Origin: Microbacterium murale | GTDB lineage: Bacteria; Actinomycetota; Actinomycetes; Actinomycetales; Microbacteriaceae | Length of the DNA: 64,000 nt | Assembly (NCBI RefSeq): GCF_030815955.1 | Contig: NZ_JAUSXK010000001.1 | Coordinates: 4,047,364 to 4,111,363 of the forward strand | Direction of reading: 5' to 3' | In this document: positions 1 through 7,739 of the stretch, one piece after another | Layout of the letters: every line of letters begins with the position of its first letter | Position numbering within the stretch: the stretch's first letter is position 1 | Translations under genes and position numbers: made by a program | The notes under the pieces: model-generated | The model's database searches: none | What the model was told of the DNA's origin: nothing | What the model saw: the letters and a program-made list of their open reading frames with translations, nothing else

Positions 1-783
1 GACGGCGTCGGCGCTGCGCGTGACGTCATCCAGAATCACCTGCTGCAGCTTCTCGCACTCACTGCGATGGAGGAGCCGATCAGCCTGAGCGCTGAGCACC
101 TGCGCGCAGAGAAGGAGAAGGTGCTCGCAGCGGTCACTCTTCCCGACGACCTCTCCCTCGCCACCGCACGCGGCCAGTACGCCGGCGGTTGGCAGGGCGG
201 CGAACAGGTCACCGGCTTCCTCGACGAAGACGGGATGAATCCGGAGTCGACCACGGAGACGTATGCCGCGATCAAGCTCGACATCAATACGCGGCGTTGG
301 GCGGATGTTCCGTTCTACCTGCGCACCGGCAAACGGCTCGGTCGGCGTGTCACGGAGATCGCCGTGGTCTTCAAGCGCGCACCGCAGCATCTCTTCGGGC
401 GGACGAACACGGCTGAGCTCGGTCAGAACGCTCTCGTCATCCGCGTGCAGCCCGACGAAGGCGTCACGATCCGGTTCGGATCCAAGATTCCCGGCGCGGG
501 CAGCAACGTCCGCGACGTGACGATGGACTTCGGATACGGTCACGCCTTCACCGAGGCCAGCCCTGAAGCATACGAGCGGCTCATCCTGGACGTGCTCCTC
601 GGAGACCCGCCCCTGTTCCCGCGCCATGAAGAAGTCGAGCTGTCCTGGAAGATCCTCGACCCCATCGAGGAGTACTGGGCATCGCAGAAGACGCCGGTGG
701 AGCAGTACGCCCCCGGCTCCTGGGGTCCGGCATCCGCTGATGCCCTCCTTGCCCGCGACGGACGAGTCTGGAGACGACCGTGA
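1..783 (+). CDS. zwf: Glucose-6-phosphate 1-dehydrogenase, C-terminal part (5' end outside window)
   Basis: Oxidises glucose 6-phosphate to 6-phosphogluconolactone with NAD(P)+, the entry step of the oxidative pentose-phosphate pathway in the cytoplasm. The reading frame is open from base 1, so the window holds only the last 260 codons. The first visible residues contain the family motif DVIQNHLLQLLALTAMEEP (about residues 8-26 of the fragment), and the C-terminal G6PD domain follows with the substrate-site stretch VPFYLRTGKRL. An internal ATG at 67 is not the true start because the conserved motif extends upstream of it. The TGA stop overlaps the GTG start of opcA (GTGA), so the two are translationally coupled. 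Identification is secure; only the N-terminal Rossmann part is missing. Confidence 0.97.
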   Translation, partial: DGVGAARDVIQNHLLQLLALTAMEEPISLSAEHLRAEKEKVLAAVTLPDDLSLATARGQYAGGWQGGEQVTGFLDEDGMNPESTTETYAAIKLDINTRRWADVPFYLRTGKRLGRRVTEIAVVFKRAPQHLFGRTNTAELGQNALVIRVQPDEGVTIRFGSKIPGAGSNVRDVTMDFGYGHAFTEASPEAYERLILDVLLGDPPLFPRHEEVELSWKILDPIEEYWASQKTPVEQYAPGSWGPASADALLARDGRVWRRP

Positions 784-1715
784 TCATCGAACTTCCCGAC
801 ACGACCGTGAGCCAGGTCGCCAAGCATCTCGTCAAGATGCGCGAAGAGGGCGGCGCGGTCGCACTCGGCCGTGTGTTGACGCTGGTCATCTCCGCGCGAG
901 AGAGCGTGGTGGAGGAAGCCATCGAGGCGGCGAACGACGCCTCGCGTGAGCATCCGATGCGCGTGATCGTTCTCACAGAACGCGACGGCGACGCACGTCT
1001 TGACGCGCAGATCCGCGTCGGCGGTGACGCCGGAGCGAGCGAGGTCGTCGTGCTCCGCGCGCAGGGAGACGCTGCCAGCAACGAGGAGAGCCTCCTCACC
1101 GGCCTTCTGCTGCCAGACGCTCCCGTGGTCGCGTGGTGGCCGGATGACGCTCCGGAGGAGCCTTCTGCCACCCCGCTCGGGCGCATCGCCCAACGCCGCA
1201 TCACCGACGCCGCCACCGCCAAGGACGTCCGTGCGCAGATCGAGTCCCTCGGGCGCTCCCATGCTCCCGGCGACACCGACCTTGCATGGACCCGTCTCAC
1301 CCACTGGCGCGAACAGCTCGCGGCAGTGCTCGACCAGCCGCCGTTCGAAGATGTGACGGCCGCCGAGGTTCGCGGTGCGGCTTCCTCGCCATCCACTGCG
1401 CTGCTCGCGGCCTGGCTGCAGCTCGCCCTCGACGTTCCGGTCCGATGGGCGTACGAGAAGCGCGAAGAATGGGACCACGGCATCAAGTCGGTCCGTCTCA
1501 GTCGTGCGAGCGGCGACATCCTGCTGGAGCGCCCCGTCCCCGGCGACGCCGTGCTCACACAGCCCGGCCAGCCGCACCACGACCTGCATCTGCCTCGTCG
1601 CACGCTTCGGGAGTGCCTGGCAGAGGAGTTGCGCCGCCTGGATCCCGATGTCCTGTACGGTCGAGTCATCACCGAGGGCTGGGAGAAGCTGGGTCCGCCC
1701 GAGACCGGAGAGTGA
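780..1715 (+). CDS. opcA: Glucose-6-phosphate dehydrogenase assembly protein OpcA
   Basis: A 311-residue protein of the OpcA family, known in cyanobacteria and actinobacteria as an activator or assembly factor of glucose-6-phosphate dehydrogenase. No catalytic motif is expected or seen. The family stretches VVAWWPDDAPEEPS (about residues 116-129) and the C-terminal acidic/basic alternation are visible. It starts with GTG inside the zwf stop codon (GTGA overlap) and ends 5 bases before the pgl ATG, so zwf, opcA and pgl form one transcription unit. Identification rests on position plus family-like sequence. Confidence 0.93.
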   Translation: MIIELPDTTVSQVAKHLVKMREEGGAVALGRVLTLVISARESVVEEAIEAANDASREHPMRVIVLTERDGDARLDAQIRVGGDAGASEVVVLRAQGDAASNEESLLTGLLLPDAPVVAWWPDDAPEEPSATPLGRIAQRRITDAATAKDVRAQIESLGRSHAPGDTDLAWTRLTHWREQLAAVLDQPPFEDVTAAEVRGAASSPSTALLAAWLQLALDVPVRWAYEKREEWDHGIKSVRLSRASGDILLERPVPGDAVLTQPGQPHHDLHLPRRTLRECLAEELRRLDPDVLYGRVITEGWEKLGPPETGE

Positions 1716-1720
1716 GCGAC

Positions 1721-2500
1721 ATGCAGGCATCATCCGCCGAGAAGCTGGTCGTCGTCGAGACGTCGCCCGCAGAGGTTTCCGAGCGGGTCGCGGACCGGTT
1801 CCTCATGCGCGTGAAGGCGCGCACGAAGAGCGGCCGGATCGCGCATGTCGCCCTCACCGGAGGATCGATGGGCAGCGCGGTTCTCCGTGCGGTCGCCGCG
1901 CATTCGAAGGTTAGCCGGATCGATTGGTCCCTTGTGCACTTCTGGTGGGGCGATGAGCGCTTCGTGGCCCGTGACGATCAGGACCGCAATGCCCTGCAGT
2001 CGCGCCAAGCGCTGCTGGATCACATCCAGGTGCCCTCGGAGAACATCCATGAGATCGCTGCCTCCGACAGCGGTCTCACGCTCGACGAAGCCGCCGAGGC
2101 GTACGCCGCGGAACTCGCGAAGTTCAGCGATGAGGAGCACGCCTGGCCGTCGTTCGCGGTCTGCTTCCTCGGCGTCGGTCCCGACGGACACATCGCGTCG
2201 CTGTTCCCCGATCGCTCCGAGGTCACCGAGACGGATGCTGCAGTACTGCCCGTTCGCGACTCCCCGAAGCCGCCGCCTGAGCGCGTCACGCTGACGCGAC
2301 CGGTGATCAACTCTTCCAAACGCGTCTGGCTGGTCCTCACCGGCGCTGACAAGGCCTCAGCGCTCGGTCTCGCGCTGGCTGGTGCCAGCTACACCAATGT
2401 GCCCGCAGCGGGCGCCAAGGGGCGCAAGCGCACGATCTTCTTCGTGGATCAGGCGGCGGCGTCAGAGGTCTCAGAGGACCTCATCGATCAGGCCTACTGA
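1721..2500 (+). CDS. pgl: 6-phosphogluconolactonase
   Basis: Hydrolyses 6-phosphoglucono-1,5-lactone to 6-phosphogluconate, the second step of the pathway. The 259-residue protein shows the NagB/SugarP-isomerase fold signatures: ALTGGSMGSAVL near residue 45, FWWGDERFV near residue 74 and GVGPDGHIASLFP near residue 150, which contains the catalytic His. ATG 1721 was chosen because GGAG lies 10 bases upstream; a GTG at 1712 overlapping the opcA stop (GTGA) would add three residues and is the main alternative. The 3' end overlaps the convergent transporter gene by 7 bases. Confidence 0.95.
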   Translation: MQASSAEKLVVVETSPAEVSERVADRFLMRVKARTKSGRIAHVALTGGSMGSAVLRAVAAHSKVSRIDWSLVHFWWGDERFVARDDQDRNALQSRQALLDHIQVPSENIHEIAASDSGLTLDEAAEAYAAELAKFSDEEHAWPSFAVCFLGVGPDGHIASLFPDRSEVTETDAAVLPVRDSPKPPPERVTLTRPVINSSKRVWLVLTGADKASALGLALAGASYTNVPAAGAKGRKRTIFFVDQAAASEVSEDLIDQAY

Positions 2501-3498
2501 TCTTTCTCTGGTTCTGAGCCTGAGTCGTCGCTCCCCCGGACGATGCCGAGTTCCTGGCTCTCGCTGAGCACCTGCGGGTGATATCTCGCGAGTCCGACCA
2601 CGCCCCAGACGGCGATCGCGCCCGCGATGCCGAAGCACACCAGCACCCACGGCGGCGCAGCGGCGGCTTCGCCGAGCACGAGCATTCCGATCAGCACCGC
2701 GATCATCGGATCGACGACTGTCAGGCCGGCGATCACCAGGTCGGGTGGGCCAGAGCTGTAGGCGGTCTGCACGAAGTAGGCTCCCACTGCTGACGCGGCG
2801 ACGAGGGCGATCACGCACACCAGCGTCACCCAGTCGAACTCCCCCGCCTGCACCCTCTTGATGACGGCTTTGGCCAACGTCGCAACGAACCCGTAGAGGA
2901 TGCCGGCTCCGACCACGTAGAACAGCGCCCGCATCCTGTGGCGCAGGACCAGCCAGAATCCACCGAGCACGATGATCACGACGAGCAGAATCGCGAGGAT
3001 CACGAAAAGCTCACGATCGGTGATGTCCTGCTCGACGGCGAAGATCGCCGCGAAGAACACGAAGATGAAGATGCCGCCGACGCACGCCCCGATGGCGATG
3101 AGCGATCTTCTGGTGGGCGCGTGGCCGGATACCCGCGCATTGAGCAACGTGGTGATCACGAGCGCGATGGCCCCGAGCGGCTGCACCACGATCAGCGGAG
3201 CGACGGACAGCGCGGCGAGCTGACACACGATGGCGAGCCCGAGCATGAGCGTGCCGAGAATCCATGACGGGCGGGTGAGCAGTCTCTTGAGCTGCTCGAC
3301 GCTCAGTCCGTTCGCACCGTCAGCTCCGCTGAGGCGCTCGACCTTCTCGACGCCGCGGTGCTGATACTGCGCTCCGAGCGACATGAACACCGCACCGGCC
3401 AATGCGAGAGGGATGCCGAGAAGCAGCCCTGGGTTCTGGAAGGCACCGACAAGCTGGTCGCCGACTTCCGCCGATGTCATCCACGCGCCCGCACTCAC
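2494..3498 (-). CDS. DMT-superfamily (EamA-like) membrane transporter
   Basis: A 334-residue polytopic protein with about nine or ten hydrophobic segments arranged as two halves, as in the drug/metabolite transporter superfamily. The segments start near residues 23, 80, 108, 139, 170, 195, 228, 258 and 280; the C-terminal 35 residues are polar and acidic. Substrate cannot be read from sequence. The GTG start at 3498 is supported by a TAGTGT -10 box exactly 6 bases upstream, so the message is probably leaderless. It is divergent from def with only 43 bases between start codons and convergent with pgl. Confidence 0.8.
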   Translation of the reverse strand: MSAGAWMTSAEVGDQLVGAFQNPGLLLGIPLALAGAVFMSLGAQYQHRGVEKVERLSGADGANGLSVEQLKRLLTRPSWILGTLMLGLAIVCQLAALSVAPLIVVQPLGAIALVITTLLNARVSGHAPTRRSLIAIGACVGGIFIFVFFAAIFAVEQDITDRELFVILAILLVVIIVLGGFWLVLRHRMRALFYVVGAGILYGFVATLAKAVIKRVQAGEFDWVTLVCVIALVAASAVGAYFVQTAYSSGPPDLVIAGLTVVDPMIAVLIGMLVLGEAAAAPPWVLVCFGIAGAIAVWGVVGLARYHPQVLSESQELGIVRGSDDSGSEPEKDQ

Positions 3499-3504
3499 AC
3501 TGAA

Positions 3505-3535
3505 ACACTACCGGGCGCACGGCTCGCAGTAGGGT
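3505..3535. promoter_or_regulatory. Divergent pair of leaderless -10 boxes (transporter / def)
   Basis: TAGTGT on the minus strand (3510-3505) lies 6 bases before the transporter GTG. TAGGGT on the plus strand (3530-3535) lies 6 bases before the def GTG. Both fit the actinobacterial leaderless layout, in which transcription starts at the first base of the start codon. The -35 region of each promoter would overlap the -10 region of the other. Confidence 0.7.
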
Positions 3536-3541
3536 TGTGGC

Positions 3542-4108
3542 GTGGCTGTTCTACCGATTCGCATCATGGGCGACACTGTTCTGCATTCCCCCGCATCGCC
3601 CGTGGGTGAGATCACCGACGAGATCCGCACGTTGGTCGCCGACATGTTCGAGACGATGGATGCCGCCCCCGGCGTCGGTCTCGCGGCCCCTCAGGTCGGC
3701 GTACCACTCCGCATCTACACGTATTCGTACGTCGATGACGACGATCAGCCATGGCGTGGCGTGCTCATCAACCCTGTGCTGTGGATGTCTCCTCCGGAGC
3801 CGGGCTCCCCTGACCCGGACGAGGAATCCGAAGGCTGCCTGTCGTTTCCGGGCGAGCGATTCCCGCTGCGACGTGCTGACCGGGTGCTCGTCACCGCGGT
3901 CGACCTGGATGGCACGGCCGTGCGGATCGAGGTGGACGGATGGCGCGCCCGCATCATGCAGCACGAATTCGATCACCTGGACGGCATCCTCTACGTCGAC
4001 AGAATCTCCGACTCCGACTGGAAGACTGTTCAGAAGATCGCCCGCAAGCGAGGCTGGGGCAAACCAGGCGTGAGTTGGATGCCGGGAATCGACGATCTCG
4101 AAGCCTGA
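3542..4108 (+). CDS. def: Peptide deformylase
   Basis: Removes the formyl group from the N-terminal methionine of nascent proteins. All three family motifs are present in 188 residues: GVGLAAPQVG (44-53), EGCLS (97-101, metal ligand Cys99) and HEFDHLDG (141-148, metal ligands His141 and His145, catalytic Glu142). The GTG start follows a TAGGGT -10 box by 6 bases, with no Shine-Dalgarno sequence, so translation is probably leaderless. The acidic insertion between the first two motifs (PEPGSPDPDEESEGC) is typical of actinobacterial forms. It stands alone, followed 119 bases later by a lipoprotein gene. Confidence 0.96.
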   Translation: MAVLPIRIMGDTVLHSPASPVGEITDEIRTLVADMFETMDAAPGVGLAAPQVGVPLRIYTYSYVDDDDQPWRGVLINPVLWMSPPEPGSPDPDEESEGCLSFPGERFPLRRADRVLVTAVDLDGTAVRIEVDGWRARIMQHEFDHLDGILYVDRISDSDWKTVQKIARKRGWGKPGVSWMPGIDDLEA

Positions 4109-4227
4109 GCCCGTACAGCTCCTGCATAACCGATTCAAAGTTGCGTCTCAGGTTCACTATGAGTACCTTTCGGTTGGGGGCGGGAACATCGGTGCCCGCC
4201 GCAGACAAGTCCTCGGAGGGGAATCAC

Positions 4228-4770
4228 ATGATGAAATTGCGCAACCGACGCGCATTGGCGCTGGCCGGAACAGCCGTCGCACTGAGTGTCGCGCTCAGCG
4301 GCTGCAGCGCGCTCAACAACCTCATCGTGGGCGGCGGCAACGACGCTCAGCGCGATGAGGAGACCGGTGAGGTCACCGAAAGCGACACCATCGACATCTT
4401 CTCGCTCAAGGTCGGCGACTGCATGCCGGCGAGCGACACCACAGGCGAGATCACGGACGCCGACGTCGTTCCCTGCTCCGAGCCGCACGCGGACGAGGTC
4501 TTCTTCGAGTTCGAGCTTGCGGAAGGCGACCTTCCGACCGATGAGGAGATCACCGCTGAGGTCGAGGCGCAGTGCGTCCCCGCGTTCAGCGAGTTCGTCG
4601 GTATCGACTACTACGACTCCGCACTCGACTTCTGGTGGCTCACCCCCACCGAGCAGACCTGGACGCAGGCGGACGACCGTCTCGTGCAGTGCGTCATCTA
4701 CGAGCCCGACCCGGCGGACCCCGAGGTTTCGCTCGAGGTCACCGGCTCGCTCGCCGGCGCCGCCCGCTGA
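4228..4770 (+). CDS. Septum-formation-family lipoprotein
   Basis: A 180-residue protein with an N-terminal lipoprotein signal: basic residues, a hydrophobic run and the lipobox LSGC (Cys about residue 26), so it should be anchored on the outer face of the membrane. The mature part resembles the actinobacterial 'septum formation' domain, with four regularly placed cysteines (VGDC, VVPC, AQC, VQC) that could make two disulfides. Role is inferred from the family name only. ATG 4228 is preceded by GGAGGGG at 4215; ATG 4231 is equally possible. A strong hairpin terminator follows the stop. Confidence 0.72.
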   Translation: MMKLRNRRALALAGTAVALSVALSGCSALNNLIVGGGNDAQRDEETGEVTESDTIDIFSLKVGDCMPASDTTGEITDADVVPCSEPHADEVFFEFELAEGDLPTDEEITAEVEAQCVPAFSEFVGIDYYDSALDFWWLTPTEQTWTQADDRLVQCVIYEPDPADPEVSLEVTGSLAGAAR

Positions 4771-4790
4771 CCAGCAGCTGATATGCACGA

Positions 4791-4820
4791 GAGGCTCTGC
4801 CCGAGAGGGCGGGGCCTCTT
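4791..4820 (+). terminator. Hairpin terminator after the septum-formation lipoprotein gene
   Basis: A 12-bp stem (GAGGCTCTGCCC with GGGCGGGGCCTC, two G-T pairs) closed by the loop GAGA, 20 bases after the stop codon, followed by only two T residues. Confidence 0.75.
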
Positions 4821-4862
4821 CTGCATGCAGTCACAACCGAGGACTTCACAAGCACCGAATGC

Positions 4863-4891
4863 AGAAGGCCCCGTTCAAGACGGGGCCTTCT
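4863..4891 (-). terminator. Hairpin terminator after tRNA-Asn
   Basis: A perfect 12-bp stem, AGAAGGCCCCGT with ACGGGGCCTTCT, and a 5-base loop, beginning 4 bases beyond the 3' CCA of the minus-strand tRNA. It has no long T tract but is strong and could also stop transcription from the plus side. Confidence 0.7.
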
Positions 4892-4895
4892 GGTC

Positions 4896-4971
4896 TGGCT
4901 CCCCAAATTGGACTCGAACCAATAACCTGCCGATTAACAGTCGGCTGCTCTGCCAATTGAGCTATTGGGGA
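4896..4971 (-). tRNA. tRNA-Asn (anticodon GTT)
   Basis: Read on the minus strand it folds into a full cloverleaf: acceptor TCCCCAA/TTGGGGA, D arm GCTC/GAGC, anticodon stem GCCGA/TCGGC with loop CTGTTAA (anticodon GTT), T arm ATTGG/CCAAT with loop TTCGAGT, and discriminator G. The 3' CCA is encoded in the DNA (4898-4896). Confidence 0.96.
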
Positions 4972-5065
4972 TCAGGCGTCGTCGCCGAGGCAACTCCACA
5001 ATCTTAGCAAACACCCAGGGGTGCTCGTGACACTGAGTGCCCCTCTCGGGCGTGTCGACAACCGC

Positions 5066-5842
5066 TCAACGACCGAGTGAATCCGCCTCGGCGTTGGGAA
5101 CCCAGAGCAGATCCTTGCCCACCCCGCGGGCGACCACATGACCGGCACGCAGCATCAACGTCTCGGCATTGAGCTCGCGGATGAAGGCGGCGTCGTTGGT
5201 GACGAGCAGCGCCCCCATCCCCTGCTCCTTCCGGCGCCTGGTGATCGCATCGAACACGACCGGCCGTACCTCCAGATCAAGGTTGGCAAGCGGTTCATCA
5301 GCGATGAGCACTCGGGGCTCCAGAACGAAGGCTCGAGCTATCGCGACCCGCTGACGCATCCCCGCGCTGAGCTCGTACGGAAACTTCGCCGCCGTCCCGA
5401 GCGGCAGGTGCAGCTCATCGAGCAGCGTCGCGATACGGATCGAGAGCGCCTTGCTGTTGACGCGCTTCTCTCGGATGAGAATGGGCTCGGCAATCACTTC
5501 GCTCACCGTGAGCGTCGGCGGAAGATCCGCACCGGCACCCTGCGGGATGAAACCGGTGAGGTAGGTCAGTTCGCGGTGTCGACGGCCAGGCTTTCGCACG
5601 TTCACACCGCAGACCTCGGCACTGCCGCCCACGATGCGCACCGATGGGTCGGTGGAACCCGCAAGCGCTGCGACCAGCGTGGACTTGCCCGATCCGGTGG
5701 GACCGGCGACGCAGATCAGCTCGCTGGGGGGCAGGCCGAAGGTCACTCCATCGACGGCTCTGGTCGGAGCGCCGTGGCCGATCCGATCGATGACCAGGTC
5801 GGAGCAGTCGATCGCGTTCGAGGAGTGTTGCCTGCGGGACAT
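5066..5842 (-). CDS. ABC transporter ATP-binding protein (orphan)
   Basis: A 258-residue ABC ATPase with Walker A GPTGSGKST (about residues 47-55), Q-loop region GFIPQGAGAD, signature LSAGMRQRV in place of LSGGQ, Walker B VLIADEP and a D-loop ANLDLE. Such variation of the signature is tolerated in the family. ATG 5842 was chosen because GGGGGAGG lies 9 bases upstream; ATG 5851 would abut that site. No permease or binding protein lies beside it: dnaG is upstream and tRNA-Asn downstream. The substrate is unknown. It may serve a permease encoded elsewhere; the domain resembles the ATPases of peptide importers (leader region with 'RAVDGVTF'). Confidence 0.85.
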   Translation of the reverse strand: MSRRQHSSNAIDCSDLVIDRIGHGAPTRAVDGVTFGLPPSELICVAGPTGSGKSTLVAALAGSTDPSVRIVGGSAEVCGVNVRKPGRRHRELTYLTGFIPQGAGADLPPTLTVSEVIAEPILIREKRVNSKALSIRIATLLDELHLPLGTAAKFPYELSAGMRQRVAIARAFVLEPRVLIADEPLANLDLEVRPVVFDAITRRRKEQGMGALLVTNDAAFIRELNAETLMLRAGHVVARGVGKDLLWVPNAEADSLGR

Positions 5843-5879
5843 AGGCTCCATCCTCCCCCGGATCCTGTGCGCCGAGCCG

Positions 5880-7739
5880 TTACGACTCGGTGAAGCGCTG
5901 ACGCTCGATGCTGAGGTCACGCAGGCGAACGCCCAATGCGCGTCCTCCGTCGGAGTCGGCAGCGACTCGCTGAAGCGCCCTGAGCAATTCGTTCTTCTCG
6001 CGGTCGAGATCACGCACGATCAAGCGACTGCAGAGGTCTGCCGTCGACGCGACGGCTCCCTGCTCGTCGCGCGCGGGGAACGGAGACATCAGCAACTCCC
6101 CCGCGAGTGAACGATACGGTTCGCGTACGGCGTTCACCGCATCCATCGCCCACCCGACACGCGTACGGTCCTGGACAGCCATGATGACCTCCCGGATCGC
6201 CTCCAGCGCCGGGTTGCGGAATGACGCTTCGAACGCACGTGCCAGCGTGTCCTGATCGACCTGATGGCCGTACTGCAGCGCACCCATCAGAGCGCCGCGC
6301 TCCAGCGCGACGTCCGCCGTGCGCGGCAGGCTCGCCAGCGTCACAGGTGCGACCGTCGCCGGACCGGAACTATCCGGCGCAGTCTCCATCGGATCGCGTC
6401 GTGCCGGCGCTTGACTCGCCCCCCGTGCGGCGCGCTCGACCTCTGCGCGCACTTCCGTGGGGTCCATGCCCAGGCGTCGTGCGAGCACCCGCTCGTAGCC
6501 CGGGCGGAGCAGACGATCACGGATCTCGGCCACGATCGGGGCCGCAGCGCGCAGAGCGCCGACCTGCCCCTCGACGGTCGCGAGGTCGAAGCCCCCGAGT
6601 CTGCGGTCGATCGCGAACTCGAACATCGGCACCTTGGCATCCATCAGCCCTCGCACCGCGGCGTCACCGCGCTGCAGCCGCAGATCGCATGGGTCGAGCC
6701 CGTTCGGCGCCACGGCGACGAAGGTCTGCGCGTTGAAGCGGTCGTCTTCCGTGAAAGCCCGCAGCGCCGCCTTCTGGCCCGCCTCGTCGCCGTCGAAGGT
6801 GAAGACCACTTCGCCTGAGGCGTTGTCGTCGCCCATCACGCGGCGCAGCACCTTGATGTGCTCGGCGCCGAACGCTGTGCCACAGGTCGCGACGGCTGTC
6901 GTCAGTCCCGCAAGATGGCACGCCATGACGTCGGTGTACCCCTCGACGACCACGACGCGGCGCGGATCACCGCGAGAGATATCGCGCTTGGCCAGGTCGA
7001 GCCCGTAGAGCACCTGAGCCTTCTTGTAGATGATGGTCTCCGGAGTGTTCAGGTACTTCGGACCCTGGTCATCGTCGTAGAGCTTGCGCGCGCCGAAACC
7101 GATCGTCTGGCCGGTCACATCACGGATAGGCCATACGAGGCGTCCACGGAACCGGTCATAGACCCCGCGCTGCCCCTGCGAGACGAGTCCGGCCGCGAGC
7201 AGTTCGTCACGCGTGAATCCCTGCGCGGTGAGGGCCTTCATCATCCCTTCCCATCCGCGCGGGGCGTAGCCGACCCCGAAGTGGGCTGCGGCGCCGGCGT
7301 CGAAGCCGCGTTCACCGAGGAACTTCCGCCCGGTCTCGGCTTCTGCGGAGAGCAGCTGACCGCGGAAGAACTCCGCCGCCGCAGTGTTCGCCGCATAGAG
7401 CCGGCTTCGACCGCTGTTCTCCGGTGCGGCCCCGCCATCCTCGTAGTGCAGGGTGTACCCGATGCGACCGGCGAGGCGCTCCACCGCCTCGGTGAAGCTG
7501 ACGTGGTCCATCTCCCGCAGGAACGAGTAGACATCGCCGGACTCTCCGCAGCCGAAGCAGTGGTAGTAGCCCACCTGCGGGCGCACGTGGAAACTGGGGC
7601 TCTTCTCGTCGTGGAAAGGACACAGGCCCTTGAGGGAGCCGACGCCGGCGGACTTCAGCGCGACGCGCTCGCCGACGATGTCGCCGATGTTGGTACGCGA
7701 CTTGACCTCGTCGACGTCTGCCTGGCGGATCCTCGGCAT
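5880..7739 (-). CDS. dnaG: DNA primase
   Basis: Makes RNA primers for DNA replication. The 619-residue protein shows the CHC2 zinc finger (Cys40, His43, Cys61, Cys64 in LCPFHDEKSPSF and YYHCFGCGESGD), the primase core motif EPs region near residue 100-230, and the TOPRIM domain with VVVVEGYTDVMAC (catalytic Glu, near residue 265) and FTFDGDEAGQKAA (metal-binding DxD, near residue 315). The C-terminal part would carry the DnaB-binding domain. Its ATG overlaps the dgt stop by one base (TGATG), so dusB-dgt-dnaG are coupled. Confidence 0.97.
   Translation of the reverse strand: MPRIRQADVDEVKSRTNIGDIVGERVALKSAGVGSLKGLCPFHDEKSPSFHVRPQVGYYHCFGCGESGDVYSFLREMDHVSFTEAVERLAGRIGYTLHYEDGGAAPENSGRSRLYAANTAAAEFFRGQLLSAEAETGRKFLGERGFDAGAAAHFGVGYAPRGWEGMMKALTAQGFTRDELLAAGLVSQGQRGVYDRFRGRLVWPIRDVTGQTIGFGARKLYDDDQGPKYLNTPETIIYKKAQVLYGLDLAKRDISRGDPRRVVVVEGYTDVMACHLAGLTTAVATCGTAFGAEHIKVLRRVMGDDNASGEVVFTFDGDEAGQKAALRAFTEDDRFNAQTFVAVAPNGLDPCDLRLQRGDAAVRGLMDAKVPMFEFAIDRRLGGFDLATVEGQVGALRAAAPIVAEIRDRLLRPGYERVLARRLGMDPTEVRAEVERAARGASQAPARRDPMETAPDSSGPATVAPVTLASLPRTADVALERGALMGALQYGHQVDQDTLARAFEASFRNPALEAIREVIMAVQDRTRVGWAMDAVNAVREPYRSLAGELLMSPFPARDEQGAVASTADLCSRLIVRDLDREKNELLRALQRVAADSDGGRALGVRLRDLSIERQRFTES

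Noticed and set aside
2494..2500. Apparent overlap of pgl with the transporter gene as a frameshift sign
   Set aside because: Both proteins end with normal family lengths; short tail-to-tail overlaps recur through the window.
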